64,000 bases of DNA from Saccharum officinarum (GCA_020631735.1 CM036221.1:17217381-17281380); one strand, 5' to 3'; numbered from the stretch's first letter, positions 20,407-32,900 are shown. The notes: a model not told the origin generated them from the letters alone. Program-made: numbers and translations.

Positions 20407-20509
20407 GAGACCACCATATTTCCACCCGCACCAAGCAAGCTCTCAAGGGCAAACATCTAGCTACCATCCTCTAATCTCTCTCTAGCATCCAGCACAAAAC
20501 AAGCTGACA

Positions 20510-20791
20510 ATGTTTCGACGCACCAAGACCACCATGGCTCCTCCTACTGATGGTGAGGTGAGGATTCAGAAAGTTGACAAGATTGAGGTCGTCCACAACA
20601 TCCTCTCCAAGCCAAAACTGTATAACCCGACTGCGGCAACTGGGAAGTATCCTACTGCTGGTCATCAGGAGGTCACAGGCTGGAAGAAGATTGAGAACCC
20701 CAGCAGGCCTAGGAGTGTAGTTTCTGTGGAAGACATCAACAAGAGGTCTGAAAAGTACATCACAGAGATGAAGAAACGATTTCTTGGATAG
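20510..20791 (+). CDS. Small basic protein with DUF761-like C-terminal motif, copy 2
   Basis: This 93-codon ORF is identical in predicted protein to copy 1 at 15285, with the same TATA spacing and leader. The alternative in-frame ATG at 20534 has the same strong context. Because U1 and U2 are nearly identical over the whole gene and flanks, transcripts of the two copies could not be told apart from short reads. Function unknown; see copy 1 for the motif description. Confidence 0.75.
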   Translation: MFRRTKTTMAPPTDGEVRIQKVDKIEVVHNILSKPKLYNPTAATGKYPTAGHQEVTGWKKIENPSRPRSVVSVEDINKRSEKYITEMKKRFLG

Positions 20792-21953
20792 CTAGTACCT
20801 GAGCCTGTGATGAAGATCTGATAGTATTGGTGTCGTCCATATGGAATTGGTTTGATTATTGTATGTTTGATATTACCCTGTGGGATGGAAATATGTGAGA
20901 GACTGCTTTAGTTATAAATGCTTTTATGCATGATGTATGCTTGTTATGTATATGATTATATATAGAGAGAACATATAATGCTCAGTAACAAGCTTAGTAT
21001 CAATATGCATGCGCGTACCAATGGTCAGTTTTCACAAAGATGTACAGTTACATATGTACTGTTCCTTTATGACAATCTGAGTAGGAAACAGTCAAACGCA
21101 CCACTGATAACCAAACATGCTAATATAATATAATAAGGGTTTGTTTGAAACAAAATAAATGGCTTATTTGAAATAGTTACCGAATTGGGTATTATTAGGA
21201 ACTTCAACCTTCAGGGCCAAAGCTGACACAAGTCTTTCCTATTTTCTTCTCTCTGATCCTGAATCTGTGCCTTTTCCTTTGTAACATCCAAATGGTTTAC
21301 TCAGTTTTTGGGCATTTTGGACCCTGTAATATCCAAAGAACATGGCACCCAAAAGCTCATGTATTTTTGCATTCTTTTTAGTTTTGTTCTTTTGGAGTAT
21401 CTTAAAAAAAGGCTAACAAGGATGCATTGTTATGTCAAAAGTTGGTGGATTACACAGGCCGGGTTTTCTTTGGTGGGTCACACTGGATGAAGTTCTTGTA
21501 TATTTTCTTATACGGTTCATACTTATGAGCAACTTCAGTACTGAGAGATGTGAGAGATGTTAGAGATACAGACCAACAACAACAGGTAGACAAGTCTCCT
21601 AGGTAGTGGTGTGGAAGGCACCTGATACGCTTCTACAACGTGTAACTGCATGCTTAACTTTACATCGATCGACCAGTCCAGCTAGCTAGCTAGCTAGCTA
21701 CATAGATATCTATTTAGAATGATTTGAACTAACGTGGAGCAACCTGAGCAACACATTAGATTTGCATCAGTGTCTTGCAAGTTGCTCGATGGATCTAGTG
21801 GAAATTATTATTCTGAAACCGCATTTATTGATTCCGGGACCGATTTCGATTTCCATTTTGATTGCATTGGGATTGTCATTCATGAATATGATGTCTAAGC
21901 GACAGCATCTATCCCTGGGTACTTTATGACGTTTGGCCCTCAACGTAAACTCA
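20792..21953 (+). other. 3' flank of the U2 gene
   Basis: Near-identical to 15567-16728, including the GGAAGGCACCTGATACGCTT module (about 21613). No gene seen. Confidence 0.45.
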
Positions 21954-22299
21954 GGGGGTGTTTAGTTCCCAAAATTTTTTTGGGTTTTACAGTAGCATCG
22001 AGTGTTTGGACACATACATAGAGTACTAAATGTAGACGAAAAAAAACTAATTGCACAGTTCTCGGGGAAATCGCGAGACAAATCTTTTAAGCCTAATTAG
22101 TCCATGAAAAGACTTAAGTGCTACAGTAACCAACATGTGCTAATGATAAATTAATTAGTATCATTAGATTCGTCTCAGAGTTTCTTGACAGGTTCTGTAA
22201 TTTATTTTTTTTACTAGTATCCGAAAACCCCTCCTGACGTTCTTCCGACACATCCGATGTGACACCCAAAAAATTTCGCCCCACGAACTAAACACCACC
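21954..22299. mobile_element. MITE, TIR GGGGGTGTTTAGTT, TSD TCA, in U2
   Basis: Same element and same TCA flanks as 16729-17074, with one base difference noticed (G at 22178). Confidence 0.8.
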
Positions 22300-22387
22300 T
22301 CAACATAAGTACGTACCATTTCATCCCAGACTTTTATGTCCCATTTTACCCAACATTTGACGCTGATATTTAGCTCTTGGAAAGCAA

Positions 22388-22652
22388 GGCCTTGTTTAGA
22401 TTGGAAAGCAAGGCCTTGTTTAGATACACTCTAAATTTCAAATTTTTTACTCTCTCTCGATCACATTAATCTTTGCACGCATGCATGAAACATTAAATAT
22501 AGATAAAAAATAACTAATTGCACAGTTTAGTTATAAATCACGAGACAAATCTTTTGAGCCTAATTAGTCCATGATTAGACACTAATTGTCAAATACAAAC
22601 GAAAGTGCTACCGTTAAAAAAAATTCTAACTTTTCACGATCTAAACGAGGCC
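22388..22652. mobile_element. MITE, TIR GGCCTTGTTTAGAT, TSD CAA, in U2
   Basis: Same insertion as 17163-17427, with the same 24-bp internal duplication at the left terminus. Its absence from U3 places the insertion on the U1 lineage before the U1/U2 split. Confidence 0.8.
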
Positions 22653-23014
22653 CAAGGTTCAATTTCCTCATGGAGAATATTACAGCATTTTTATGCGTGA
22701 TCTGCACCTAATAAGAACTTAATTCGTCTTCAGGTTGCTTCCATGCACTGTTAAGCCTGCTAGATGCGACCTGGATTAGTATTTGCCTCATCAATTGTTT
22801 CTCTCTCCCACTTGGTGAAACAGAAAGGAAAATGTGCTCTTTTTTGTTACTGAAATACTGAAAGAAATTTGTTTTCACACATCTCCAGCAGACCAGCAAC
22901 ATACAAGCAGTTGGTGAATGCATGGAGGAGATCCACCAGCTTTCTCCTTGTCGTCTTGCCAACATGCTACTCCTATATCACCCCCTCGATTGAAACACTC
23001 CCATATATCGCTTT

Positions 23015-24127
23015 ATTGAGGTGTTTATCCTGTGGCTACACATTGTAGAGGACTGATTCGATGACAGCAGTGAGATCAAGGACAGATTCAACAATAATGA
23101 TACATACCAGACGCCCGGATGGACGGACGCCTCGACCTCTCATCCCGCAGCGCTTGCGCCCCTCCCCATTCTTATCCGTTCGTGTCCCGTGCCCACACCT
23201 GATGACGCGGTATCGCTGCTTCCTGGCCGGCAACGGTTCCTTCCCCCACCCCTGGCGTCCTCCATCCCCCACCCCGGTGTCCTCCCCAGCACGGCGGCCT
23301 TCTTCCCCACCCCAGCGGCCCCTTCCCCCACCCCGGCACTCGATGTGTAAGCGGTGGCCGCACCGCGATAGCGCGCGGGTCGTCACCGTCGACCGTCGTG
23401 GTAGTCCTCGTCACCACCACTGGCGATGACCAGGCTCCGGAGCAGCCATCGTTGGCCATTGCCGCCGACCCTCGGTGGCTGGAATCGACCGGCGCAGCCT
23501 CCCCTCCCCTATGTTCCCCGACCCCTGGCGGCTCCTTCCCTCACCCCGGCGTCCTCCCCTACCTCGGCGGCGCCCCTCCCCCCACACTGGCGTCCTCCCC
23601 CACCGGGAGCCCCCAATGCCCGCAGATCCGGCGGCCGTGGCACTCCCGCGCCAGGCTCTGTCTCTTTCTCCCCCCTATGTTGCAATTGTATGTTTCAATT
23701 TGTTTCAGGCATTTTAGAAGTATGTTGCATTTGTTTCACATGGATGTTGCAAAAATAGATCGGGGGATATTGCACATGTTGCATATGTTGCAGTTGTTTC
23801 AGAGGCATGTTGCAAGAGTATGTTTTCGAGTGTTTCAGATGTTTTAGAGGTATGTTTCATTTGTGTTTTCCGGACACATATTGCATATGTTTCACACATA
23901 TGTTGTATGTGTTTTATTCGGATGTTGTGTATGGTTGCAATGGTTTTCAAGTGTGTTTCATAAGCATGTTTCAAGTGTTTCATAAGCATGTTTCAAGCGT
24001 TTCAACTACCTTAAGATGTATGTTGCAACCGTTGTATTTGGATGTTTCATCCCAGAGCCGGCACGATATCCATACGAACGAGGGATGGGCGATGAGCGCC
24101 GTTGCCTCCGGAGCGGGATGGGCGCTG
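23015..24127 (+). repeat. GC-rich plus GTTGCA/GTTTCA-rich tail of U2
   Basis: Same organisation as 17790-18901. The single extra C near 23580 shifts overlapping reading frames without obvious consequence, which argues that none of those frames is coding. Confidence 0.6.
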
Positions 24128-24333
24128 GTTTTGCCGCAGCAGCGGAAAAAATATGAGAAGAAATTTGTATTCCGGGCGATGGACACTACGCGCGCTCGCG
24201 GTTGCGAGGAAGACGTAACGATTGAGCTAGCTTTCCTGCATGGCGGCATGCATGCATTCAATGAAACGTACGTAACTCTGTGGTGCCGGTATTGAGCCAC
24301 GTTGGTATCTGAGAATTTGCTGGGCACGTCTAA

Positions 24334-24653
24334 GGGCACTTCCAATATTAGAAATTATATGTAGTTTCTATATCTATTAATTTCTATAGACACTACGTAT
24401 AGAAATCACGGTCCTAATGGATAGTTTCTATAGAAATTTTTTTATCTAATTATATAAATTCTCTCTCCATTCTTTACCAATCACGTCCCTCCATGTCTTG
24501 TTCTTGTGTAAACATGGTTTCTAATTTAGACCCGGTTTCTATGATTTTTGCTCTCTCTCTCCAATAACTACCTTGCCACATCAGCAAAACGCTTAGGTGG
24601 CAGTACAATTAATGTTCATAGAAACTATGCTGATTTCTGCATTATAAGTGCCT
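24334..24653. mobile_element. Half-length MITE 2 in U3, TSD TAA
   Basis: Same structure and flanks as 19108-19429, with a shorter CT dinucleotide run. Confidence 0.75.
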
Positions 24654-25624
24654 TAAGAAAGCTGCCCAGAGGGAGCAGTATATATATGCTCTCATGAGCT
24701 GTATGTAATTAAGTGGTGGTTAGTATCAGATCCTTTTTCTACTGCTTTTGTTTAAATATTTAAAGAAAAATGGTCATTAATTTGGTTTGCTTGTTGTGTC
24801 AAATTACCAGACAGCTAACTATCATAAGATATATATGTCTGAATGATTATGATACACACTTTTGCTTTTTAGCATCGAGATTTAGATGTGTCATCACTCG
24901 TCCTTCCTTACCGCGTGCCAATTATTTTATCTAATCAGATTCCACCACCAAACTAATTTGCTAGTAGAGATATTCCGCACTAATCAGATTCCACCACCAA
25001 ACCCAGCTTTTAGTGCCGTTGGTTAAACTGAGTATCAACTCTCAAGGGCCTTAATTATTTTCAAAAGCGCAGTTTATTTTTTACTTTTATTCTTTGGTAA
25101 AGTAGCTCTCTCCACTGGACAATCTGTGTAGGTTGGTCTGCCGATGAGCAGAACAAGCAGAGAGAGAGAAAAAGAGGCACTGCTGGTAATAGTACAACAG
25201 TGAAATTAACATGTTCTCTATTTCTATGTTATGGATTACACATATATAGAAGATATATGTACTTTTTTTTTCTAGATGTACATCTGTACTGCGAAAATTG
25301 GGAGCGTGATTGTTCTCTGTGCCATGTAAACGGTCGACCTATAGTCATCAAACAGCGACTATGAGAAATTGTCTCCAATCTACTGTGCCAGCGAAAATTG
25401 AGGTGTGTAAGTGTGTTAAGGATGTTGATATATTTTTTTTTACTTCAGGGCTCCACAGAGATGCCATCCAAAGTGTTTTTACATCCACCTGCTCAATCCC
25501 TTGAGCATCTAGCAAAGAGATTTTAGACAGCAAATGGGAATACCGATTGCTTCTCAAACTAAAGACAAATGGGAATAGTGCCAAGCTATGGAATCTCCAC
25601 CAGAAAAGAACTCCGCAAACCACC

Positions 25625-25632
25625 TATAAATA
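25625..25632 (+). promoter_or_regulatory. TATA box of the U3 small gene
   Basis: TATAAATA lies only 61 bp upstream of the ATG at 25686. Compared with U1/U2, 50 bp of leader are missing between two short ACCAT direct repeats. If initiation is about 30 bp downstream of the TATA box, the leader would be roughly 25-30 nt. Confidence 0.7.
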
Positions 25633-25685
25633 GAGACCACCATCCTCTAATCTCTCTCTAGCATCCAGCAGAAAACAAGCTGACA

Positions 25686-25967
25686 ATGTTTCGACGCACC
25701 AAGACCACCATGGCTCCTCCTACTGATGGTGAGGTGAGGATTCAGAAAGTTGACAAGATTGAGGTCGTCCACAACATCCTCTCCAAGCCAAAACTGTATA
25801 ACCCGACTGCGGCAACTGGGAAGTATCCTACTGCTGGTCATCAGGAGGTCACAGGCTGGAAGAAGATTGAGAACCCCAGCAGGCCTAGGAGTGTAGTTTC
25901 TGTGGAAGACATCAACAAGTGGTCTGAAAAGTACATCACAGAGATGAAGAAACGATTTCTTGGATAG
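25686..25967 (+). CDS. Small basic protein with DUF761-like C-terminal motif, copy 3
   Basis: This 93-codon ORF differs from copies 1 and 2 in the predicted protein at one position I can see. Arg79 is Trp (codon TGG at 25920-25922), inside the C-terminal DINK-R-SEKYI motif. The second in-frame ATG, at 25710, keeps its strong context. The shortened leader may change expression or start choice. The otherwise intact frame, against a background of substitutions and indels in the flanks, suggests constraint on the protein. Function unknown. Confidence 0.72.
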   Translation: MFRRTKTTMAPPTDGEVRIQKVDKIEVVHNILSKPKLYNPTAATGKYPTAGHQEVTGWKKIENPSRPRSVVSVEDINKWSEKYITEMKKRFLG

Positions 25968-26862
25968 CTAGTACCTGAGCCTGTGATGAAGATCTGATAG
26001 TATTGGTGTCGTCCATATGGAATTGGTTTGGTTATTGTATATTTGATATTACCCCTGTGGGATGGAAATATGTGAGAGACTGCTTTAGTTATAAATGCTT
26101 TTATGCGTGATGTATGCATGTTATGTATATGATTATATATATAGAGAACATATAATGCTCAGTAACAAGCTTAGTATCAATATGCATGCGCGTACCAATG
26201 GTCAGTTTTCACAAAGATGTACAGTTACGTATGTACTGTTCCTCTATGACAATCTGAGTAGGAAACAGTCAAACGCACCGCTGATAACCAAAAGGGTCTG
26301 TTTGAAACAAAATGAATGGCTTATTTGAAATAGTTACCGAATTGGGTATTATTAGGAACTTCAGCCTTCCGGGCAAAAGCTGACACAAGTCTTTCCTGTT
26401 TTCTTCTCTCTGATCCTGAATCTGTGCCTTTTCCTTTGTAACATCCAAATGGTTTACTCAGTTTTTGGGCATTTTTGACCATGTAATATCCAAAGAACAT
26501 GGCACCCAAAAGCTCATGTATTTTTGCATTCTTTTTAGTTTTGTTCTTTTGGAGTACCTTAAAAAAAAGGCTAACAAGGATGCATTGTTATGTCAAAAGT
26601 TGGTGGATTACACAGGCCGGGTTTTCTTTGGTGGGTCACACTGGATGAAGTTCTTGTATATTTGCTTATACGGTTCATACTTATGAGCAACTTCAGTACT
26701 GGGAGATGTTAGAGATACAGACCAACAACAACAGGTAGACAAGTCTCCAAGGTAATGGTGTGGAAGGCACCTGATGCGCTTCTACAACGTGTAACTGCAT
26801 GCTTAACTTTACATCGATCGACCAGTCCAGCTGGCTAGCTAGCTAGCTACATAGATATCTAT
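25968..26862 (+). other. 3' flank of the U3 gene
   Basis: Diverged form of 15567-16490. It contains GGAAGGCACCTGATGCGCTT at about 26763. No gene seen. Confidence 0.45.
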
Positions 26863-26865
26863 TTA

Positions 26866-27098
26866 GGCCCTGTTTGGTTTATGAATGTTAAAGTTTAACT
26901 CTCATCACATCAATGTTGCGGCAAATGCATGAAGTACTAAATGTAGACTAATTGCATCCATGTCGGCATAGATTAGGAGTAATTTACGAGACGAATCTAT
27001 TAAGCCTAATTAGTCCAAAATTAGAAACTTTTTTGTCAAATAAGACGAAAGTGCTACATTGTTTATTAAACTTTTAACACCTCTGACCAAACAGGCCC
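26866..27098. mobile_element. U3-specific MITE, TIR GGCCCTGTTTGG, TSD TTA
   Basis: This 233-bp element starts GGCCCTGTTTGGTT and ends GACCAAACAGGCCC, flanked by TTA (26863-26865 and 27099-27101). U1 and U2 show the empty site ATCTATTTAGAATGATTT near 16485 and 21711. Confidence 0.88.
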
Positions 27099-27338
27099 TT
27101 AGAATGATTTAAACTAACGTGGAGCAATCTGAGCAACACATTAGATTTGCATCAGTGTCTTCCAAGTTGCTCGATGGATCTAGTGGAAATTATTATGCTG
27201 AAACCGCATTTATTGATTCCGGGACCGATTTTGATTTCCATTTTGATTGCATTGGGATTGTCATTCATGAATATGATGTCTCAGCCACAGCATCTATCCC
27301 TGGGTACTTTATGACGTTTGGCCCTCAACGTAAACTCA

Positions 27339-27681
27339 GGGGGTGTTTAGTTCCCAAAATTTTTTGGTTCTACAGTAACATCGAGCATTTGGACACATGC
27401 ATGGAGTACTAAATGTAGACGAAAAAAACTAATTGCACAGTTCTCGAGGAAATCACGAGACGAATCTTTTAAGCCTAATTAGTCCATGAAAAGCCGTAAG
27501 TGCTACAGTAACCAACATGTGCTAATGATGGATTAATTAGTATCATTAGATTCGTCTCGCAGTTTTCTGACGGGTTCTGTAATTTGTTTTTTTTATTAGT
27601 ATCCAAAAACCCGTCCTGACATCCTTTTGACACATCCGATGTGACACCCAAAAATTTTCGCCCCACGAACTAAACACCACC
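27339..27681. mobile_element. MITE, TIR GGGGGTGTTTAGTT, TSD TCA, in U3
   Basis: Orthologous to 16729-17074, more diverged, with the same TCA flanks. Confidence 0.78.
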
Positions 27682-28129
27682 TCAACATACGTACGAACCA
27701 TTTCATCCCAGACTTTTATGTCCCATTTTACCCAACATTTGACGCTGATATTTAGCTCTTGGAAAGCAAGGTTCAATTTCCTCATGGAGAAGATTACAGC
27801 ATTTTTATGCGTGATCTGCACCCAATAAGAACTTAATTCGTCTTCAGGATGCTTCCATGCACTGTTAAGCATGCTAGTTGCGACCTGGATTAGTATTTGC
27901 CTCATCAATTGTTTCTCTCTCCCACTCGGTGAAACAGAAAGGAAAATGTGCTCTTTTTTGTTACTGAAATACTGAAAGAAATTTGTTTTCACACATATCC
28001 AGCAGACCAGCAACATACAAGCAGTTGGTGAATGGATGGAGGAGATCCACCAGCTTTCTCCTTGTCGTCTTGCCAACATGCTACTCCTATATCACCCCCT
28101 CGATTGAAACACTCCCACATATCGCTTTA

Positions 28130-29195
28130 TTGAGGTGTTTATCCTGTGGCTACACATTGTAGAGGACTGATTCAATGACAGCAGTGAGATCAGAGACAGA
28201 TTCAATGATAATGATACATATCAGATGCCCGGATGGACGGACGCCTCGACCGCTCACTCCCGCAGTGCTCGCGCCCCTCCCCATTCTTATCCTTTCACGT
28301 CCCGCGCCCACACCTGATGACGCGGTATCGCTGCTTCCTAGCCGGCGGCGGCTCCATCCCCCACCCTTGGAGTCCTCCATCCCCCACCCCGGCGTCCTCC
28401 TCCCCACCACGGCGCCCTTCTTCCCCACCCCAGTGGCCCCTTACCCCACCCCGGCACTCGATGTGGAAGTGGTGGCCGCACCGCGATAGCGCACGGGTCG
28501 TCACCATCGACCGTCGTGGTAGTCCTCGTCACCACCACTGGCGATGGCTAGGCTCCGGAGCAGCCACCGTTAGCCATTGCCACCGACCCCCGGTGGCCGG
28601 AATCGCCCGACGCAACCTCCCCTCCCCTATGTTCCCCGACCCCTGGCGGCTCCTTTCCCCACCTCGACGTCCTCCTCCCCCACCCTGGCGGCGCCCCTCC
28701 CCCCACACTGGTGTCCTCCACCACCAGGAGCCCCCAATGCCCGCAGATCCGGCGGCCATGGCACTCCCATGTTAGGCTCTCTCTCTCTCCCCCTATGTTG
28801 CAATTGTATGTTTCAATTTGTTTTAGGCGTTTTAGAAGTATGTTGCATTTGTTTCATATGGATGTTGCAAAAGTGGATTGGGGGATGTTGCACATGTTGC
28901 AGTTGTTTCAGAGGCATGTTGCAAGAGTATGTTTTCGAGTGTTTCAGATGATTTAGGGGTATGTTTCATCTGTGTTTTCCAGACGCATATTGGATATGTT
29001 TCACACATATGTTGTATGTGTTTTATTTGGATGTTGTGTATGGTTACAATGGTTTTCAAGTGTGTTTTAAGTGTGTTTTCAAGTGTTTTATAAGCATATT
29101 TTAAGTGTTTCAACTAGTTTCAGATGTATGTTGCAACCGTTGTATTTGGATGTTTCATCCCCCAGAGCCGGCACGACATCCATACGAACAAGGGA
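28130..29195 (+). repeat. GC-rich plus GTTGCA/GTTTCA-rich tail of U3
   Basis: Diverged version of the U1/U2 tail. The word tract is somewhat shorter. No credible gene. Confidence 0.6.
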
Positions 29196-29784
29196 TGGGT
29201 GGAGGGGGCTACGTACGTCGCGGTTGGGAGCAGGGGCACAGGCGCGTGGTGACGCGGGGCGTGGCGGGCACACAATTATGTTTCGATTCAATTTTACATG
29301 AGGGGGGCGCGGCGCGTGCTTCAAATTGGGAGCCGCCACCGGACACAGGCCTAGGGCCGGACGTCCGAGCGCTAGGCTTGCCTCAAATTCAAGTGCACAT
29401 GCCGGTGATCAAGAACGTGGAGGACACATATACAACACGAGAGAGGAGTTTTGGTGCTGCAAGATGATCATGGTCCATGGTTGCCCGACTCAGCGCCACA
29501 CCATGCATGGTCTGCTCCAGGACCATGTCATGTGCCATGATGATATAAGCTCAGCCTTGATGCGAAGTTGCGAGCAACACAACGCTTCAACCCACAAGCT
29601 ATGACTTCTTTTTGAACATAACAGCAGGAGCTCTATCCTTCAACTAAGATGGGAAAAAGAGAGTTTTTTATGATATATTTACATGCAACAAACATGACAC
29701 AAGATCGAAATAAGAATGCAGTAAGACTGTATTTGCATTAGCTGCAGTCTATCATCACCCTATTCTTGGATCAAAATGTTGTTA
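29196..29784. other. Unassigned stretch after U3
   Basis: GC-rich to about 29470, then ordinary AT-rich DNA. Open frames exist, but none shows a recognisable motif or supporting signals. I see nothing assignable. Confidence 0.35.
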
Positions 29785-29942
29785 ATCTCATCAGAGAGAA
29801 TAATCCATATTATGGTCTAGTTACAAAGCTAGCGAGGAATTAAATTTTACCTGGCAATCCCATCATGAGTCATGACTATCTTAGCCTGTCTCCTGAAAGG
29901 GGGAAAAGCGAAAAAAATTGTTCAGACAAGGGAAGAAGTCAT

Positions 29943-32900
29943 TTTTTTAGATAATGGATAAAACAATATCCGGCCTCTACATCCAGGATGTACACAGCCC
30001 ATTATTACAAAGCTTTGGAGGAAATAAAAAAGAGAAAGCCATAGTCTTATAGATCAACCAGGACGCTAGTTCAAACAATATAAATGTTTCCATCCTTTAT
30101 TGGATATCTCTAAAGCAATTACTTCTAATTTCTTGCTCATTGTAACATCCTAAAATTTGCTTCTTTGGAAATAGAGCTAAAATGAGTTAATTTTGAATTT
30201 TTGTGCTCATGAAAACATAGGGAAATAATATTTTTCACTAAATTGAAATTTATCATAAGGTGTAGCAACATTGTTGTGCATACATGCATGCATTTGTGTT
30301 TTGTATTGCTTGGTTTTGACCAAAGATCAAAATGAATTCAAGTTGTTCTTCCAAAATGCGTTTAGGTCGATTTTCCTTCTCTGATATACATATATCATTT
30401 TTCTACAATCAAATTCCTTGTTTCTCATCCGTCAATCAACCTCTACAAACTTCTCGGAAATTTTTCCGACTTTTCTGTAGCTTGTTTCCACTTATCTGTG
30501 AGCATAATCTAATTTTTAGATGCTCCAAAATATCTTATCATGAGCTCCAAATACTTTATTTGGATTCCTCATGTTCCATAATGTCTCTGGAAAATTTTCT
30601 CGATTTTTTGGAGCTTTCGGAGTATTTTTCGCGGCTTAAATAATAATTCTGGACTTTTCTAGAATTATTTTATCCATGAAAATAATTAATTCCGAAAATA
30701 ATAAATCTCTCATTTTCCCCACGCTCAAAGCTCATGTGCAATAATCTTAATAAATCTCAAAGGCCCATACATTTGTTTACTAATGGACTTTAATAATTAA
30801 TTTGGTCTATTAGTAAAGATAGAGGGTGCAACATCAATTAGTAACACATTGCTAGTTGATGTGAAGGCGAGGAGTTTTTTCTCCCAATAAGTATAGACCT
30901 ACCCCATAGGCAAAGCACACCAAAACTACCGTAAGAGGAGCCCCTAGTTTGGGAAATCTCTCGTGTAGTAAATTATATTTTTCTCCTCTTTCTCTCGCCG
31001 TCGCCGTCGTCGTCGCCGTCGCCGTCGTCGTCGCCGCCGCGCTGCCTAGCCCGGCCATACTCTCCTCGGCAACAAGTAAGTCTGCCGCCGTCCCTGTATT
31101 CTTGGAAAATAAACCCGCAGTCCAAAACATGTTTACAGATTTTGTTTTCTTCATTTGAAAGGGTATTTTGTTTTGGTTAAGAATAAATTACGTTTTCAGC
31201 TATTTACAGAATTGTCACTGATTTTGTTTTAGCCATAACTTATTCGTTTTAACTCCGATGTGATCCGTTCAACTTGCGTTAGGTTCGTAATTTCATAATC
31301 TACATGTTAATACTACTGTTAAGTAGGTTTTCAACTTTTAAAATTCGTGATTAGATTTACTCTATTATTTTAATAGAGGAAATCTTGTTTATTTCATAAC
31401 TTCTACGTTTCAACTCCGTTTTGAGCCATTCAAGTTGCGTTAGATTCATAGCAATGAGATCTACGTATTTGTAATAGTATTTATCATGTCACTAATATTA
31501 GAATTTTATGGTTTGAATCATATCTTAAATAATAATTATGCAACTGGTTTTTGTAAATAAAATATGAATTGTTTTACTTTAGTTCTATAATTCGAATCTA
31601 AATTTGACTTAAATTATAATCTCTATAAAATATCTTATATATATTTTTATACCATTAAGATACATAAAGCTAATAGTTTTATGGGTAAATCTATCGGTAG
31701 TTGTACCTTTTCAACCGTAGCTCCGATTAGTGTGCTTTTCGCGACTTTGTGTTCGTAGCGATGCGTAGAATAGTGTTTCAAACTCTTTTACTTATTTTTG
31801 TATGATTGGTGTACTGTTCTAATATAGATCTATTGTTTGCTTCGTATATGATTGTGTGGATGCTTGTGTGGTGCTATATGGTTCAGTCAATTGGTGAGGT
31901 TTACGTGGTGATTAAGAAGCTATTCTCTGAAGACTAGAAGTTGAGAATTGAAAGCAGAAGATTGAAAGTTGAATACTAAAGGCTTTCGAGCGTATTGCTT
32001 TGGGGGAAAAGCAAGTTAAGGCAAGTATAGCATGGGATTATCCTTGTTACCTATTCACTTTAATTCACTTAATTCATTATGCATGTGTTTCCTTGTTAAG
32101 GATGCCTTAGTATTGATCTTGTTCCTTGAATCCTATGGTTATAGCATTGGGTAGTTTGCTAGTACTCTTATAAATAATGATCTTGTAATTTGACTAATGA
32201 TATATGCAATAACACTAAAAGATGATTTTTAGTAACAGGGAACAAGAGGGCTAGAGTTTTCTCTAGATTCCTCTCCATAAGGATTTATCTGTAAGCGAAC
32301 ATCCGGGACTTACAGTACAGCTGTGAGGGCTACATGGCTCTGGCTTTAGTCATATAAGAGGACCTTTTCTAGCTTGTTAGAGGTTACCCGAAAGGGCGCA
32401 AAAGGGGTGTGTCTCGGGTTGGGTGTAGTGCGGCTTCTGTCCTTATGTGTATAGGCTGCGCGTCATTGTGCCATACGGAAGGGGAGCTCTATATTCGCAG
32501 GTTACAGAAACCTAGCGGCCCTAACTTGTTAGACGAACCTTGAAAAGACTTAATAGTGAAACCTGTCTGCCCATTGAGGCCTTGCAAACCTCGGGCTTAT
32601 GGGGATCATGACTCACAGTGAAAGTGTACAACCTCTGCAGAGTGTAAAACTGGTATATCAGTCGTGCTCACGGTCACGAGTGGCCTTAGACCCTTACGGA
32701 ATAGATGATCACTATTGAACTATAATATGCTTATGTTTTTGCTATTCATTCTTCATATTACCTGATCAGATGTTGATTTTGGGATTAAAGATAACTTGAT
32801 GCTACTCATATGCTAAAACTTTGCCAACTAAAAGCTACATGCAGTTAAAACCGTGTCATGCCTTTTGAGCCTCATGAACCCCATATTATGCTTGTTGAGT

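Larger units (their letters stand above)
18902..24127 (+). repeat. Tandem array unit U2 (hybrid of U1 and U3)
   Basis: This is a 5.2-kb direct repeat. Up to 19478 it matches U3 (half-length MITE 2, no MITE 3, CCCAGAGGGAG terminus, GAGCTGTATG). From 19576 on it matches U1 (GTGTGAAATTACC). After that point I noticed only three differences from U1: a CA dinucleotide near 15029/20254, C at 16953 versus G at 22178, and one extra C near 23580. See the findings for the crossover interpretation. Confidence 0.9.
24128..29195 (+). repeat. Tandem array unit U3 (diverged)
   Basis: This is the third direct repeat. Its first 560 bp or so match U2 almost perfectly. From about 24800 on it differs from U1/U2 by scattered substitutions and by MITE and deletion events: an extra MITE at 26866-27098, no CAA-flanked MITE, and a 50-bp leader deletion. 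Homology to the end of U1/U2 is lost near 29195, after CGAACAAGGGATGGG. Confidence 0.88.
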
